Source: Ampelomyces quisqualis
Taxonomy: Eukaryota > Ascomycota > Dothideomycetes > Pleosporales > Phaeosphaeriaceae
Length of the DNA stretch: 64,000 nt
Direction: 5' to 3'
NCBI GenBank assembly: GCA_018398575.1
Contig: JAGTXZ010000002.1
Location: 2,792,501 to 2,856,500, forward strand
Shown here piece after piece: positions 21,801 to 32,600 of this stretch. The notes beneath the pieces were generated by a model that had not been told where the DNA came from, did not search any database, and saw only the letters and a program-made list of their open reading frames with translations. Numbering within the stretch: the stretch's first letter is position 1; the number at the start of each line of letters is the position of its first letter. The position numbers and the translations under genes were made by a program.

Positions 21801-22522
21801 GGTGATGGGGGGGGGGGGGTATTGGTAATGGAGAAGGGATAATTGTCGGGGAGTCGGTCGAAGAAGCAAGATCAAGGTATTACAAAACAGTAGACGGTTA
21901 GCGAGAGGCAGATGTCAGCAAGCGTGAAAGCGCGAGGTTCTTCACGGGCGCAGCGAGTGTGGGCGCGGGCAAGGACGACGATCGATGAGGCCGGCGGCGG
22001 GGGCGAGTTACCTTAAATACATATCAAGGGCGAAGTGACAGAAGGGACGGGAGCTATGCCGCTAGCGGATATGGAGGCGGGTCTGTTCCACGCCAGCTCC
22101 TATTGAACTTCATTCTGGCTGCCGCTCTGGCTCCTTCGGTGTCAGACTGCCGAGTGGTGTGCATTATTGCTGCCGCCAGTTGAAGGACGTAGCACCGTAG
22201 CAAGGGCGGACGAGGCACAAAATGTTTTGGCCGCGCATCGTCGGCACGCAGGGATTCGGCTACCGCTTTGGCCCCCCAACCACTCCTTCACCCGCTTTCT
22301 GCCGGCTTCCCACACACCCTCCCTCTCCTGCCCCTCCCTCTCCTACCCCTCCCCTCCCCTCCCCTCCCCTCCCTTCTCTGACGCTACTGTAAATGGATGG
22401 AGCCGGCGAGCTTGCCAACTGCCACCACCCACTGCGCTGCGTCGCCGGCTCGTCATGGGCCACCCGAGCGGAGCAGCGTAGTCCCGCCCTACTGGCAGCG
22501 CCATGAGCGGCATCCCAGCCGC
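21801..22522. other. divergent promoter region (GPI protein / PX protein)
   Basis: The 720 bp region feeds the minus-strand GPI-protein gene and the plus-strand PX-domain gene. It holds a poly-G run at about 21808-21819 and a CCCCT microsatellite at about 22345-22375. No gene is supported. Confidence 0.5.
22319..22377 (+). repeat. pyrimidine tract with CCCCT/CCTCC microsatellite
   Basis: An almost pure C/T stretch, with about five exact CCCCT units at the 3' end. It lies about 150 bp upstream of the PX-protein start. Such tracts are common in fungal promoters. Confidence 0.75.
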
Positions 22523-23183
22523 ATGAGCTCCTACTCCACCGACAACGGCCATGCCACGCCCATTTCGCTCGAGGACCACACTGCCGAGGGCTCGGAGCAG
22601 TGCCGGGTGCTGTGGGCCAAGGCTGTCACGATAGACGATTGCGTGGTTGTCAGCGGGACGGCACCCGCATTGGGCGCCTATGTTGTCTGGAACTGCACGG
22701 TTGAGACGCTCCATGTAAGTCGCGGATTGCAGCGAGTGTCCACGACTGATGGTGCATGCAGGGTGGTCCGATGAAGATACGCAAGAGGTGGGCCGTGTCT
22801 CCCGACAGTTGCCGGCGACTTTGCTGATGGGGCCCTGCAGATACTCGGAATTCGAGGCCCTGCACCAGCAACTTGTCCAGACATTTCCCCATGCCGTGAG
22901 CTCCATGCCGCAGTTCCCACCCAAGTCGCTCATATGTAAGTCACATGACCTGAGCCAGCCAAGGCCCTGCCCCGCCCGTCGCTCGGATCGGCTGCTAACC
23001 GTCGCCCCATAGCTCGATTCAGACCCAGATTCCTCGAGAGGCGCAAGGTATCGCTCGGCCACTGGCTCAAGTCGGTTGTATCCATGGGAGGCGAGTGGAT
23101 AGGCACTGACTGTTTTTAGCTGCGTTCTGCTGAACCCGGAGTTTGCTGGGTCGCCCGTGTTGAAAGACTTTCTGTTCTTGTAG
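22523..23183 (+). CDS. PX-domain protein, YPT35-like
   Basis: Five exons, 22523-22714, 22762-22787 (26 nt), 22841-22935, 23013-23070 and 23120-23183, give 144 aa. The spliced protein is mostly one PX domain: WNCTVET, GGPMKIRKRYSEFEALHQQL with the phosphoinositide-contacting R-Y-S-E-F, MPQFPPKSLI with the Pro-rich loop PPK, then RFRPRFLERRKVSLGHWL and VLLNPEFAGSPVLKDFLF. PX domains bind PtdIns3P on endosomes and vacuoles. Overall size and layout resemble yeast Ypt35, an adaptor that recruits Vps13 at endosome or vacuole contacts. All splice sites are GT-AG and restore frame. The N-terminal 25 residues are disordered-looking. The PX call is firm; the YPT35 name is tentative. Confidence 0.8.
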
Positions 23184-23190
23184 CTACCTG

Positions 23191-23484
23191 GATCTTTTTT
23201 TTCGCCAGGCCGCTGGCTCGAGTCTACCGTATTAATCCGTGAGGAGGAGCCGAGCTAGCGTGCGGCCCCGAGTCGGCCCCGAGTCGGCCCCGAAGATTTG
23301 AGCTAGTCAGAACATCTGCACCAAGGACCAGCCACGCACTGCCACAATAGCTGCAATTAGCCATTGGCTCAGCCTTCGGGGCCGTGCGCTAGCTTGGCTC
23401 CTCACAAATTAATACGGTATTTGTACGGAGTACGGAGTAGCTACTTCTGTGATCTTGTCTTCGCCAGGCCACTGGCTCGAGTCT
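23191..23484. repeat. inverted repeats nested between direct repeats (possible small mobile element)
   Basis: A 35-bp sequence (gatctt...cgccaggcc, then ctggctcgagtct) occurs at 23191-23225 and again at 23451-23484. Between them ACCGTATTAAT (23226-23236) and its exact reverse complement (23408-23418) frame a 193-bp segment. The segment includes three copies of gagtcggcccc-type 11-mers (about 23262-23293). Next to it is tacggagtacggagta. The layout fits a MITE-like insertion or a small duplication, but a target-site duplication is not evident. Confidence 0.5.
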
Positions 23485-23755
23485 GTTTGGCTACTGTCAT
23501 CTTGCCGTCGCCAAGCCCAAGCCCAAGGTTGATTGGACATGTTGTACGTACTCGGTATCTGGGTTCCACCTCGGTGTTGGCTGCCAAACAAATCAAACAA
23601 GTGCCCCATTCTCCCCCCGTACGAGATAGACAGTCGGTTGGTGAAGCTGCGATCGAGGCAAAGTGCCGTTGTCTGTCGGCGGCCGAGCGCGGCCACGCAG
23701 CGCGCAGTGACTGAAAGATGACCCGCCGGAACGCGCAACACCCCCAGCAAACATC
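23485..23755. other. SAS4-like gene upstream region
   Basis: The likely promoter and 5' UTR of the next gene. It carries a GCCCAA-type short repeat at about 23513-23526. Nothing else is seen. Confidence 0.5.
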
Positions 23756-24904
23756 ATGGCCCACGTCGCGTCGTCCACGGCGGACACGCTGCTTGCTGCC
23801 CGCCCCAACGCGCGCACCTCGAGGCCGCCGACCAAGCCCGCCGTCACACAGCCACAAGGCGGGCTGCTCCGCATCGCCAATGGCGTCTCCTCCACACCGC
23901 GGCCCGCCACCGACAAGAGGAGCCTGCGGAGCCACGACGGCGGGTCGCGGCTCAAGTCGGACCTGGCCACGTACTTTTCCAGCTACGGCGACATCATCGC
24001 GGGCGTGCCGAAGCCGGCAGAACTTCTGCACTGCCACACCCCCATAGGCATTGTCGACGAGCCCGCCAGGACCCCGGCCCCCGTGTCGCCGCGCAAACGC
24101 AAGGCCGCCTCTCCAGCGCCCGCGCCGTCCTCGACAGCCTTCCACGCCCTCGACTATGCCAGCTCGTACAGCGCCCTCCCCGCCAATCACGCCGACTCCG
24201 ATCCCCTCGCCGACGCCGTGTACCTCGTCCCGCACCGACGCGCCGAGCGCAAAGAGAAGCAGCTCCGCAACATTGAAAAGGAGCGCGCCATGCACGAGAA
24301 GGCCCAGCTAGAGCGCCTGCTCGATGGTTTGCAAGGCCCCGACTGGCTCAAGGTCATGGGCATCACGGGCGTTACCGACGGCGAGCGCAAAGACTGGGAA
24401 CCCAAGCGCGACTTCTTCGTCAAGGAAGTCGAAGCCCTCGTTGACAAGTTCCGCGTCTGGAAGGAGGAGGAGAAGCGTCTACGGGCAGAAAAAGAAGCCG
24501 CCCTCGCCGTGCAAGACGACGACGACGACGACGAAGAAGGCGAAGAATCCGACGCGTCTGCCACCCCCGCTCCCAATGGTCGATACGAACAGCAATCGTC
24601 AAAACCAAGGACACCTGTTCCGCGACGCCCTCCGCGGCCACACGGCTTCTTACTACCCTTCATACCACCTGAACCAACTGTCCCCTTCCAATCCTTCTAC
24701 TCCAAGCCCCATCTCCGAGCGGCGGCGCTCGGCAAACACCGCCACGGCCGCAACGCAACCGCCTTCGGCCTACCCATTCCCGACTTTGACGAGAGAGAAT
24801 TCGAGGTCCCAGACGAGTTTGTCGACCCGCAGTTCCTCAGGGACAACGCGCGACGAAGGAGGCGACGCAAGCGCGAGAGCAAAGTCGACCAGCAGAAGGA
24901 ATAG
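23756..24904 (+). CDS. SAS4-like chromatin-silencing complex subunit
   Basis: An intronless 382-aa gene. Residues about 160-235 contain RRAERKEKQLRNIEKER, LERLLDGLQGPDWLKVMGIT, then WEPKRDFFVKEVEALVDKF and RVWKEEEKR, which match the fungal SAS4 domain (something about silencing, subunit 4). In yeast Sas4 is part of the SAS histone H4-K16 acetyltransferase complex; filamentous-fungal members are nuclear and little studied. The N-terminal half is Pro/Ala-rich with basic PRKRKA. After the domain lie an acidic run (seven Asp then EEGEE) and a C-terminal block FGLPIPDFDEREFEVPDEF followed by a strongly basic tail (RRRRRRKRE). Start ATG is preceded by AACATC. The call rests on the central domain. 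Confidence 0.72.
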   Translation: MAHVASSTADTLLAARPNARTSRPPTKPAVTQPQGGLLRIANGVSSTPRPATDKRSLRSHDGGSRLKSDLATYFSSYGDIIAGVPKPAELLHCHTPIGIVDEPARTPAPVSPRKRKAASPAPAPSSTAFHALDYASSYSALPANHADSDPLADAVYLVPHRRAERKEKQLRNIEKERAMHEKAQLERLLDGLQGPDWLKVMGITGVTDGERKDWEPKRDFFVKEVEALVDKFRVWKEEEKRLRAEKEAALAVQDDDDDDEEGEESDASATPAPNGRYEQQSSKPRTPVPRRPPRPHGFLLPFIPPEPTVPFQSFYSKPHLRAAALGKHRHGRNATAFGLPIPDFDEREFEVPDEFVDPQFLRDNARRRRRRKRESKVDQQKE

Positions 24905-26045
24905 GCCTTGTCGTGTGGAGAAGACATATGATTGATCGGGGGTTTTTTCTTGCTATACCCCCCTTTTATTCGGGACTCGATGCACTGGTGTCTTTTTTTT
25001 CTATTGCGATAAGGAATGGGAAATGGGATGGAATGGCATGTGTATAATAAACTAGCATCGGTCTCAATCTGATTAAGCAACGATGACCGTCGACGGGTTT
25101 CTGATTCGCCTTGCTTTTGCTCACAGACGTGGCGTGACACGGCGAGATGGTGCATTTCATCTTCTCGTGCCCAGCCTGGACGTGACGACGACTAGAACCT
25201 GCACATGCTCTGAAAGAAACATGTACGTGATTGCCATGAATTAGCATGCCTTCGCGTGGATGCGACTAGAGTACAGAGTACACGCTCTTCTGTTGAAGGC
25301 TTGGTTGAAGCCAATCATGCTGGCGGCATGAATGGTGTACCATAGACCCGGTACTATAGTGCAGAAGGAAATGCAGGGTCCAGACGTACAGTGTTTTTAA
25401 ACCTTCAAAGTACTGGCACTGCTTTCAACCGATGAGGTTAGGAGAACCACGCACGTTCTCTTCGCGCCTTTTGCACGACCAAAAGCGGACATTTCTGCGA
25501 CCCTGGCGCAAAGTCTTGCTGCCTCAATATGGCCCTCCATGCGTCTCAAAGGTGCAGAAGCGAGGTCGGACTTGACACCGAATCGGAGCGCGCCACCACA
25601 TGCTTGGCATCAGAAGGCTATCGAGATGGCCACGTTCCTGGTGCATGGGTTTTGCGCGGGATCCAATACGAAATCGTCACCTGCGAAGCTTTGTCTGTCA
25701 CAGATTGCAGATCATTTTTCGCAGTCCATTTGTGTCGCACCGCCACTCGACTTGCGTTGTCGAGGCAACTTTTGACTCTTCGGAGTCACGGTGGTGGTGG
25801 TGTTTAGTCAGCGGGCGGCGTGCGCGGCCACAAACATTCGTCACTTCCAGGAGTCGCCATGGCACGCGCCTTTCATCTCAAACACCTCAATTGCTCGGTA
25901 CCTAGCTAGGTCATAGCGGCAATGGGACTACATCGGCGCGCAAACATCGCTTGAAGGGTGGAACAAAGCCGCTCCGATCCGGCGTCATCTGGCAAGCAAG
26001 CACTGGCTGGCGACTTGCTCCGTCGCCAGAATCTCAACCTCAGCC
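24905..26045. other. intergenic, no supported gene
   Basis: A 1.1 kb region between the SAS4-like and ZIP genes. An open frame of 92 codons at 25529-25807 and overlapping frames show no domain. A T-rich tract near 24990 follows the SAS4-like stop and may belong to its 3' end. Nothing else is supported. Confidence 0.45.
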
Positions 26046-27532
26046 ATGTTCGATGGCCGCTCCCTAACAGGCAAGTGACCCGTGGACCATCAGACCTGAC
26101 GGTGGCGTTCGGTGACTGACTGGGATGTTGGGATTCAGACCTCTCCTATGCTGAGATTCCCACGCACCTGCTTCGAGCCGAGCTGCAGCGAAGACAGGAC
26201 CGACCGACTTGCGGCACAAAGGGGGCAAGAGGCCACTACAACACGTCCCTTCACGTGTTTGCCCTGGTTCTGATACTCGTGTTGAGTACGGCTGGTGAGC
26301 AATTTGGGTGTTGATTGCTGAGGGCAGAGTTGGTGCTGATGTTGTTCCAAGCGTGCTCCTTTCCGGTCATCGTGAAGCGTTTCCCAGGCGTCCCAGTACC
26401 CCATCAGTTCCTCTTTCTATCACGACACTTCGGGACCGGTGTCCTCATCGCAACCGCCTTCGTTCACCTCCTACCGACTGCTTTCGAATCGCTCACCGAT
26501 CCATGTCTGCCTCGCTTTTGGAACCAAGGCTACTCGGCTATGCCGGGCTTGATCGCCATGACGTCGGTCTTCGTCGTGGTAGGCATAGAGATGGTCTTCG
26601 CGTCCAGGGGAGCGGGACATGTCCATTCGACAGACTACGAAAGCCTGCGTCCTGGCCATCAAGGCGCTGCCCCAAGGCCGCCACACAAGAGAAGCCATAG
26701 CTTCGGGAGGTACAGCAATCGAAGCTTATCAGCCAATGGCCATGTACCTGCCATTATGCTGCACCATGTGGGCTCTTCAGACAACCTACTGGCCGGACGA
26801 TCACCTTCGCTCGCATCTCCGATGACGCCCATGGTTCCCGATGCTACAGATCGCGCAGGGCGAGATTCCATGGACAGCGACAACGACGCTGGTCTGGACT
26901 TGAGACTCGAGGAACTGGGTACGCGGGACGTCGAAGACGAAGAGGATGACTCTGAATTACTACCACATGCCCGTCCTCGCAAGCAGGCCCCTTTGCCTCT
27001 CGATCAGTCCGCTGATCAGCCTGAAATGACAGAGGCGCAGAATCAGAAGCAATTATTGCAATGTCTTCTCCTCGAAGCAGGCATTCTTTTCCACAGTATA
27101 TTCATTGGCATGGCTTTGTCAGTAGCCACAGGCACCTCATTTGCCGTGCTTCTGGTAGCCATCTCTTTCCATCAGACCTTTGAAGGCTTTGCCCTCGGAT
27201 CGAGGATTAGCGCTATTCAATTCCCCGCCGGATCCTTGAAACCTTGGTTGATGGCTTTGGCCTATGGCACCACGACTCCAATCGGCCAATCTATAGGGCT
27301 CGCGATTCACACATTGTACGACCCCGCCAGTCAAATTGGCTTACTGACCGTCGGTTTCATGAACGCCATTTCAAGTGGACTACTCCTATTCGCTGGCCTT
27401 GTCGAACTTCTTGCCGAGGACTTTCTTAGCGATGGGAGCTATGTTACCTTGCGCGGAAAGCGCCGGTTGCAAGCTTGTGCAAGTGTCGTTGGCGGTGCAG
27501 GGCTTATGGCATTGGTTGGCGCATGGGCATAG
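26046..27532 (+). CDS. ZIP-family zinc/iron transporter
   Basis: Three exons, 26046-26070, 26139-26294 and 26352-27532, give 453 aa. After a short luminal N-terminus (CGTKGARGHYNTSLH) comes TM1 LHVFALVLILVLSTAACSF, then GTGVLIATAFVHLLPTAF (TM2) and MTSVFVVVGIEMVFA (TM3). A cytosolic loop of about 130 residues, Ser-, Asp- and Glu-rich, follows. TM4 has the metal-site His (AGILFHSIFIGMALS), and TM5 has SFHQTFEGFALG, the HxxxE motif. Three more TMs follow. It fits plasma-membrane Zrt-type uptake carriers. The first intron starts GC (ACAG then GCAAGTGACC), needed because no in-frame ATG lies between an upstream stop and the second exon. The second intron ends CCAAG. The 25-nt first exon is the least certain part. 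Confidence 0.85.
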
Positions 27533-28108
27533 TTGCTGTGTCGAGCAAGGCATTTCATCTGTGCTGCAAGTGCCCGGCAGTGGCTGAGTTGGTGCTGCTG
27601 AGCTGCCTTCTAATCATAATTCAACATCCCATACTCCTTACCACCCCCACGGACCTCCATCTATGCATCACTTTCATCATTGGACACAACTCGCGTAGTG
27701 ATGGGGAAGACATCGTGGTATAATGTAATGTCCAGCTCGCCTGATCTTTTCGCATGATTCAATTAGGTCACAATGTCTATTCCAGGTTGTCAACTTCCTT
27801 TGACCTGATATTCTGTATTCATACGAGTCTGCAAATGACATTCAACCACATGAACAAGTTTGAATAATGTCTATTCCGACCATTATTTGACGGGAAGAAT
27901 CCGAGCATGGACCTGGCAGCATGCACAACGGTGAATGCAGCACTACTCGGACCCAACCGGGTTTTACTAAAATAAGACTAAAAGAGATTTTTGCACGGGC
28001 TGGTTGCTTGCAAAAACGACAGGGTCGCCAGTGGGCCCGAGTAGTCAAGGAGATAAGCAACCGATATCGACCGTCAACGCAGTTGAACCCCACTTCGCCT
28101 TGGCCACC
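27533..28108. other. convergent intergenic region
   Basis: The 3' regions of the ZIP gene and of the P450 meet here. No gene is supported; overlapping open frames are shadows of the P450 3' end. Confidence 0.5.
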
Positions 28109-29692
28109 TCATTCGAACTGCTGCAGGAAGCCATCCGCCCTCGACCAAGCGTCTTCGATTACGGCTCTCCTGCTCTCGTCCCTGAGTGCCAGCTCAATCT
28201 TCAACGACTTAGGCCTGTGGATCACTCCGTCTGTCCACTGTCCCCAGGTACTTATCGGCAATGAATCAGTGGCGTTGATGTCGAAGGCCCACAGTACTTT
28301 CGCAAAATGTAACATCATACTATTATCAGCGAATCGCTGGCCCGGACAGACACGGCGGCCAGCGCCGAAGGTGTAATTCACACGCCGCCCTTTGTTCGCT
28401 TCCAGACCTACTGTACTCGCGCAGCCGTATTCGTTGTTCATGTACCGAGACGGGTCGAATTTCTCAGGTGATTCATAGAAGGATTCATCGTGGTTGATCA
28501 TCCATGCGTTGATGAGAATATCGGCACCGTTCGGGATGGTCAGGGCACCATAATCGTCGTCGGCCGTCGCAGTGTGAGGTACTGCCAGAGGGGTAATTGG
28601 ACGCCAGCGCAACAGTTCCAGCATGCATGCGCGAACGTACGGTAATCTGCCGATGTCGTCAATCCCAGGTATCCTGGAAGCCCCGCAGACCCGATCCACC
28701 TCTTCCTGCGCTTCTTTCGCAATATCAGGAAACGCCGCTATCGCCATGAGAAAAACCATCGTTGCGCTGGCGGATGTCTCCGCACCACCTTCGAGCAGCA
28801 CTCCGCCAAGATAAGCAAGATACGTATCATCGTACCACTCTTTATCTTGAACTTTTAAGCATTGCGACATGAAACATTCCTCGCCTTTGCCTTGCTCCAG
28901 CCTCTTCCTTGTTTCATCGAGCAAGCCGTGGTATATTCGATTCTGTTTCTTCTTGATGCGCAACGCTCTGGTCTTCCATCCCTTCCAAGGCGTCAACCAC
29001 TCAGGAACCCTTTTCAGGAACGGAAAGCTGCTCGTGGGTGGATAAGCCGTCGGGCCCAGCGCAGCAGACCACTCCTCTTCTATCTCAAAGAACGTGGCAA
29101 TCTTCGATCCCGCCTCATTCGTCTTGCCCCGCTGGCCAAACACCGTGGCCAAAATAATGCCGCCAAAGCTGCGGTCAACATGGTGTTCAAAATCGGCCGG
29201 CGCGTTCATCATGTCGTAAATCATCTGCGTTGATTCAGCGTCTTGCACGGGTTTCATTCGATCTGTCCGGTCGCCGCCCAAGAACTCAACGAGCGCTTTT
29301 CGCTGCTTACGCCACAGCTCGCCGTACACACTTAGCCCAGGGTTTTCACTCCCCGGAAGAACGATATCGCACACAGGAATGGATGGTCGCGAGGAATAAA
29401 TCGCGCCTCGCTGCTCCACAAGATCGCGAACGGCTTGCCACGTATTCAACACGATCAAGTTGTGGCAGCCGACCTTGAAGCCTACGACGGCGCCAAATTG
29501 CCGCGCGTACTCGGTAAACACGAATTGCGGGCGTGCGATGGGCATTTGGTGCATATTGCCAATGAACGGAAGTGTCTTTGGGCCCGGTGGGAAGCGCTTG
29601 GGACGGCCGGAGAAAAGGGAGTATTGGTATATGCGCACGAGTGCAAAGAGCACGAGAGATGCGAGCGCAAGCGGGTAGATTTGCAGAGCCAT
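28109..29692 (-). CDS. cytochrome P450 monooxygenase (microsomal)
   Basis: An intronless 527-aa gene. The ATG at 29692 gives a membrane anchor (YPLALASLVLFALVRIYQYS) followed by the Pro-rich hinge RFPPGPKTLPFIGN. Core motifs: helix C WRKQRK, helix I GGAETSAS (residues 302-309), ExxR as ELLR (359-362), FDPSRYM (412-418) and heme loop FGAGRRVCPGQ with the Cys ligand at residue 449. The acid-alcohol pair in helix I is E-T, a usual variant. Fungal class II P450s of this layout oxidise secondary metabolites or xenobiotics using NADPH-P450 reductase. It is transcribed away from the multicopper oxidase, sharing about 860 bp of upstream DNA, which may mean co-regulation (inference). The clan or CYP family is not assigned. 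Confidence 0.93.
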   Translation of the reverse strand: MALQIYPLALASLVLFALVRIYQYSLFSGRPKRFPPGPKTLPFIGNMHQMPIARPQFVFTEYARQFGAVVGFKVGCHNLIVLNTWQAVRDLVEQRGAIYSSRPSIPVCDIVLPGSENPGLSVYGELWRKQRKALVEFLGGDRTDRMKPVQDAESTQMIYDMMNAPADFEHHVDRSFGGIILATVFGQRGKTNEAGSKIATFFEIEEEWSAALGPTAYPPTSSFPFLKRVPEWLTPWKGWKTRALRIKKKQNRIYHGLLDETRKRLEQGKGEECFMSQCLKVQDKEWYDDTYLAYLGGVLLEGGAETSASATMVFLMAIAAFPDIAKEAQEEVDRVCGASRIPGIDDIGRLPYVRACMLELLRWRPITPLAVPHTATADDDYGALTIPNGADILINAWMINHDESFYESPEKFDPSRYMNNEYGCASTVGLEANKGRRVNYTFGAGRRVCPGQRFADNSMMLHFAKVLWAFDINATDSLPISTWGQWTDGVIHRPKSLKIELALRDESRRAVIEDAWSRADGFLQQFE

Positions 29693-30552
29693 TGTTGCGC
29701 GCGTCGTGCGTATAGCCACGAGGACAGGTACCGGTAAAGTTCTACTCAACTCAAGAATCTGTATACACTTACTTTCTTTCCAAAGAACAGAAGCACAATC
29801 AAACGTCTTGTCCTAACAGTCTGACTACTTATTCATCCCCATTCTCGTGCGGGGTAAGCTTGCTAAGCAAGCTCGCGGTGTGGTAACACAGCATCAACGC
29901 CACCTCTTTGAAGCCAATCGCATTGCGCTTAACCATACGTCGAGGGAAGCATTCGCGGAGGGGGTGGTCCGTCGCGAATGGCGTTGGTGGTTCCGCGAAG
30001 GGGGAGTAGGTGGATTGCGAATGTTGAAGGTTAGGGAAGTCGTCATTCATTGTAGGGTAAGTCTGCTTGGCAGGTATGTTGTGTGTATATTGTGTTTGTT
30101 TATTATAAAGACAAGACCCGTATTGTGTTAGGCAGCAACAGCTCCCACATGTGTTGTGGGTAGTGGGGCACCGGGCACGATCCGACTTCGGGAATAAAGC
30201 GCACGGGCAGGCTACGGTACCTAAGGTCTTCGATGTGCGGGCACGTTGCGGGTACCCCTATTCTTGACCCTATCAGCGAGGTGGTGTGTGGCACGAGTAC
30301 TGGAACACGCAGAAAGATCTGCATGCGGCTCGCAGCATACAGGGGTTTAGCTTGCTCGAGTGGTGTCCTAACTGTCATTTTGCCAACACTAGGTAGAGGC
30401 CATGCCGCCATGCACAGACAACACGCAACCAATACTAGGACCCAAGCCTCCTCTTAACAAGTGACTGTGGCGGATTCGAAAATCTCAGATTGGAACACAC
30501 ATGATAGGTCTACCTCCATCCCACCTCAGATCTGGGCTTAAGATATCACTCC
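29693..30552. promoter_or_regulatory. shared divergent upstream region of P450 and multicopper oxidase
   Basis: 860 bp separate the two divergent starts. It contains only short unrecognised frames (for example 29847-30131). No binding site can be named by eye; the region is listed because it is the only upstream DNA for both genes. Confidence 0.4.
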
Positions 30553-32362
30553 ATGTTGCTTTACAGATTAGCTGTGGGCGTCTCGCTCATTAATGCACGC
30601 ATCCTCGCAGCCCACAAAATCGATTCCATAAGTTCCCATCTTGAAGATGGCTTTGGCGTCGGCGTACAGGCTCGGGCCCCAAGCTTTGTTCCTGACTATT
30701 TCTTGTCGGTAACACACCAAGAGCATGCTGTAGCATGTCAACAGCGTATGTCGGTCTTGGTGAACGGAACGTCGCCGGGACCGACTTTACGCCTCCCAAC
30801 CGGAAAGACAAGCTGGATTCGAGTCTGTAACGACATGGCCGAATACAACACGACAATGGTTCGCACGACGTTGCAGCAGCTCATGAATAGACTTGTTGGC
30901 TAACACGAACTAGCATTGGCATGGCCTCACGCAGCGCACAGCACCACACAGTGACGGCTCCCCTGTATCACAGTGGCCTATAGCTCCTCGTAGATGCTTC
31001 GATTACGGAATCTACCCCGAACATGAGGATGCAGGAACATACTTCTACCATTCCCATGTTGGCTTCCAGGCCGCCTCTGCCACCGGACCTCTTATCATCG
31101 AAGATAACGGGCCCCCTCCGTTCGACTACGACGAAGAGCGCATAGTGTTCCTCCAAGATTATTTCAACAAGTCCGATGACACGATCGAAAAAGGTTTGGG
31201 CGCGGTACCCTTTGTCTGGTCCGGTGAAACCAGTGCTGTGCTGCTCAATGGTGTGGGGGTGGCAACGGGTGAAGAAGCCGGCCATGGCAATTGTCAATTG
31301 CCTGTAATCGATGTGGAGCCTGGAAAGACCTACCGCATGCGCTTTGTGGGTGCCACTGCCATATCTATGGTATCTCTTGGCATTGAGAGCCATTCTAGGC
31401 TGGACATCATCCAGGCTGATGGCCACTACACGAAACCACATACAGTCGATCACATTCAGATCTCTTCTGGGCAGCGGTTCGAAGCTATTCTCTACACAAA
31501 GCCAGCAGATGAAATCACGAACAGAACAGACTATGTCATTCAATTTGAGACAAAGGATCGACCCGAGGTCTACACTGGGTTTGGCATTTTACGCTATCCA
31601 GGCAGTTCTCCACAAATCACGAAAGCCCCTACGACTGGACCCTTGGTTCTTTCCAACGCGACGTATGACTACCTCGAATACACGCTAGAGCCCCTTCTAC
31701 CTAACAACTTTCCCTCCGCTGCGGAAGTGACTAGACGCATCTACATTAGTAACGTGCAGCTGCAGAAATCAGCCACGATCTGGCAATTGCAGGGTCTGAA
31801 CTGGTCTGAAAGCTCGTCAGTAAATGATCCTCCTTATCTCGTGGACATTCACGAGAATGGCCCGGCAGCGATGCCGAACTACACCGCTGCAATCGCAAAT
31901 GGTGGCTGGGACCCCTACACGCTCACCTGGCCGGCTAAACTAGGAGAGGTCATTGAAATTATTCTTGAGAACACTGGCAGTCTTTTAAACCTTAACGGAG
32001 GTTACGACATTCATCCGTTTCATATGCATGGCGCCCATTTCTACGATTGTGGTAGCGGTAACGGCACGTATGATCCTGTTGCCAACGAAAGAAAGCTCGC
32101 CAACTACAACCCCGTGCAACGTGACACCACGAATTTGTATCGCTACCGGACCCAAGGCACGGCAGGAACAAGAGACGGCTGGCGCTGCTGGAGGTTGCGA
32201 GTACAGAGTCCGGGCTGTTGGATGATGCACTGCCATATCCTGCAGCACATGATTATGGGCATGCAGAGTGTATGGGTTATGGGTGAGTGGGAAGAAATTG
32301 TGCGCATACCTTCCTCGGGGGAAGTTCATCTTGATCCTAGAAGAAAAGCATACGGGGGTTAG
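30553..32362 (+). CDS. secreted multicopper oxidase (laccase / ascorbate-oxidase type)
   Basis: Two exons, 30553-30858 and 30914-32362, give 584 aa. A hydrophobic N-terminus (MLLYRLAVGVSLINARILA) looks like a signal peptide. The 55-nt intron (GTTCGC...CTAACACGAACTAG) falls exactly before the first copper motif HWHGLTQRTAPHSDG. Then come YFYHSHVGFQAA, GPLIIEDN, and at the C-terminus HPFHMHGAHFY and HCHILQHMIMGM, so all four His-containing copper-ligand segments are present, with Met as the likely axial T1 residue. Many N-x-S/T sites fit an extracellular glycoprotein. Members oxidise phenols, metals or pigment precursors with O2. The stop lies roughly 150 bp before the AT-rich block, so this is the last intact gene seen. 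Substrate is unknown; P450 neighbour suggests secondary metabolism (inference). Confidence 0.92.
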
Positions 32363-32600
32363 GATCTACCGCTTGTAAATTATCCAACTTAAGAAGAGCA
32401 CTTATAGCGACACAAAGGCTAGTCCAAATACTCCAAGATTGATATAGCACCAAGACCTAGGATTGGCAACAAGAAGCCAGACACGAACTTAGGGTAGAAT
32501 ACCCGGTAATATGCAAGAAAAAACAGAGCAAAGGGAAACACTTTAAGAACACTTTAAGAGACAAAGTAGGGCCAATAAAAAATAGACCCTCTCTTTTCTA
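32363..32600. other. boundary between gene-rich and AT-rich DNA
   Basis: Composition changes over about 200 bp. TGA, TGG and TCA words still occur just after the oxidase stop and disappear by about 32.65 kb. A short imperfect duplication (gaacactttaaga) lies at about 32541-32560. Confidence 0.6.

Noticed and set aside
22343..23062. 239-codon minus-strand frame
   Set aside because: It overlaps the PX-domain exons, which have clear motif and splice support on the plus strand.
25529..25905. Overlapping 78-101-codon frames
   Set aside because: No similarity to any family I know and no splice support.
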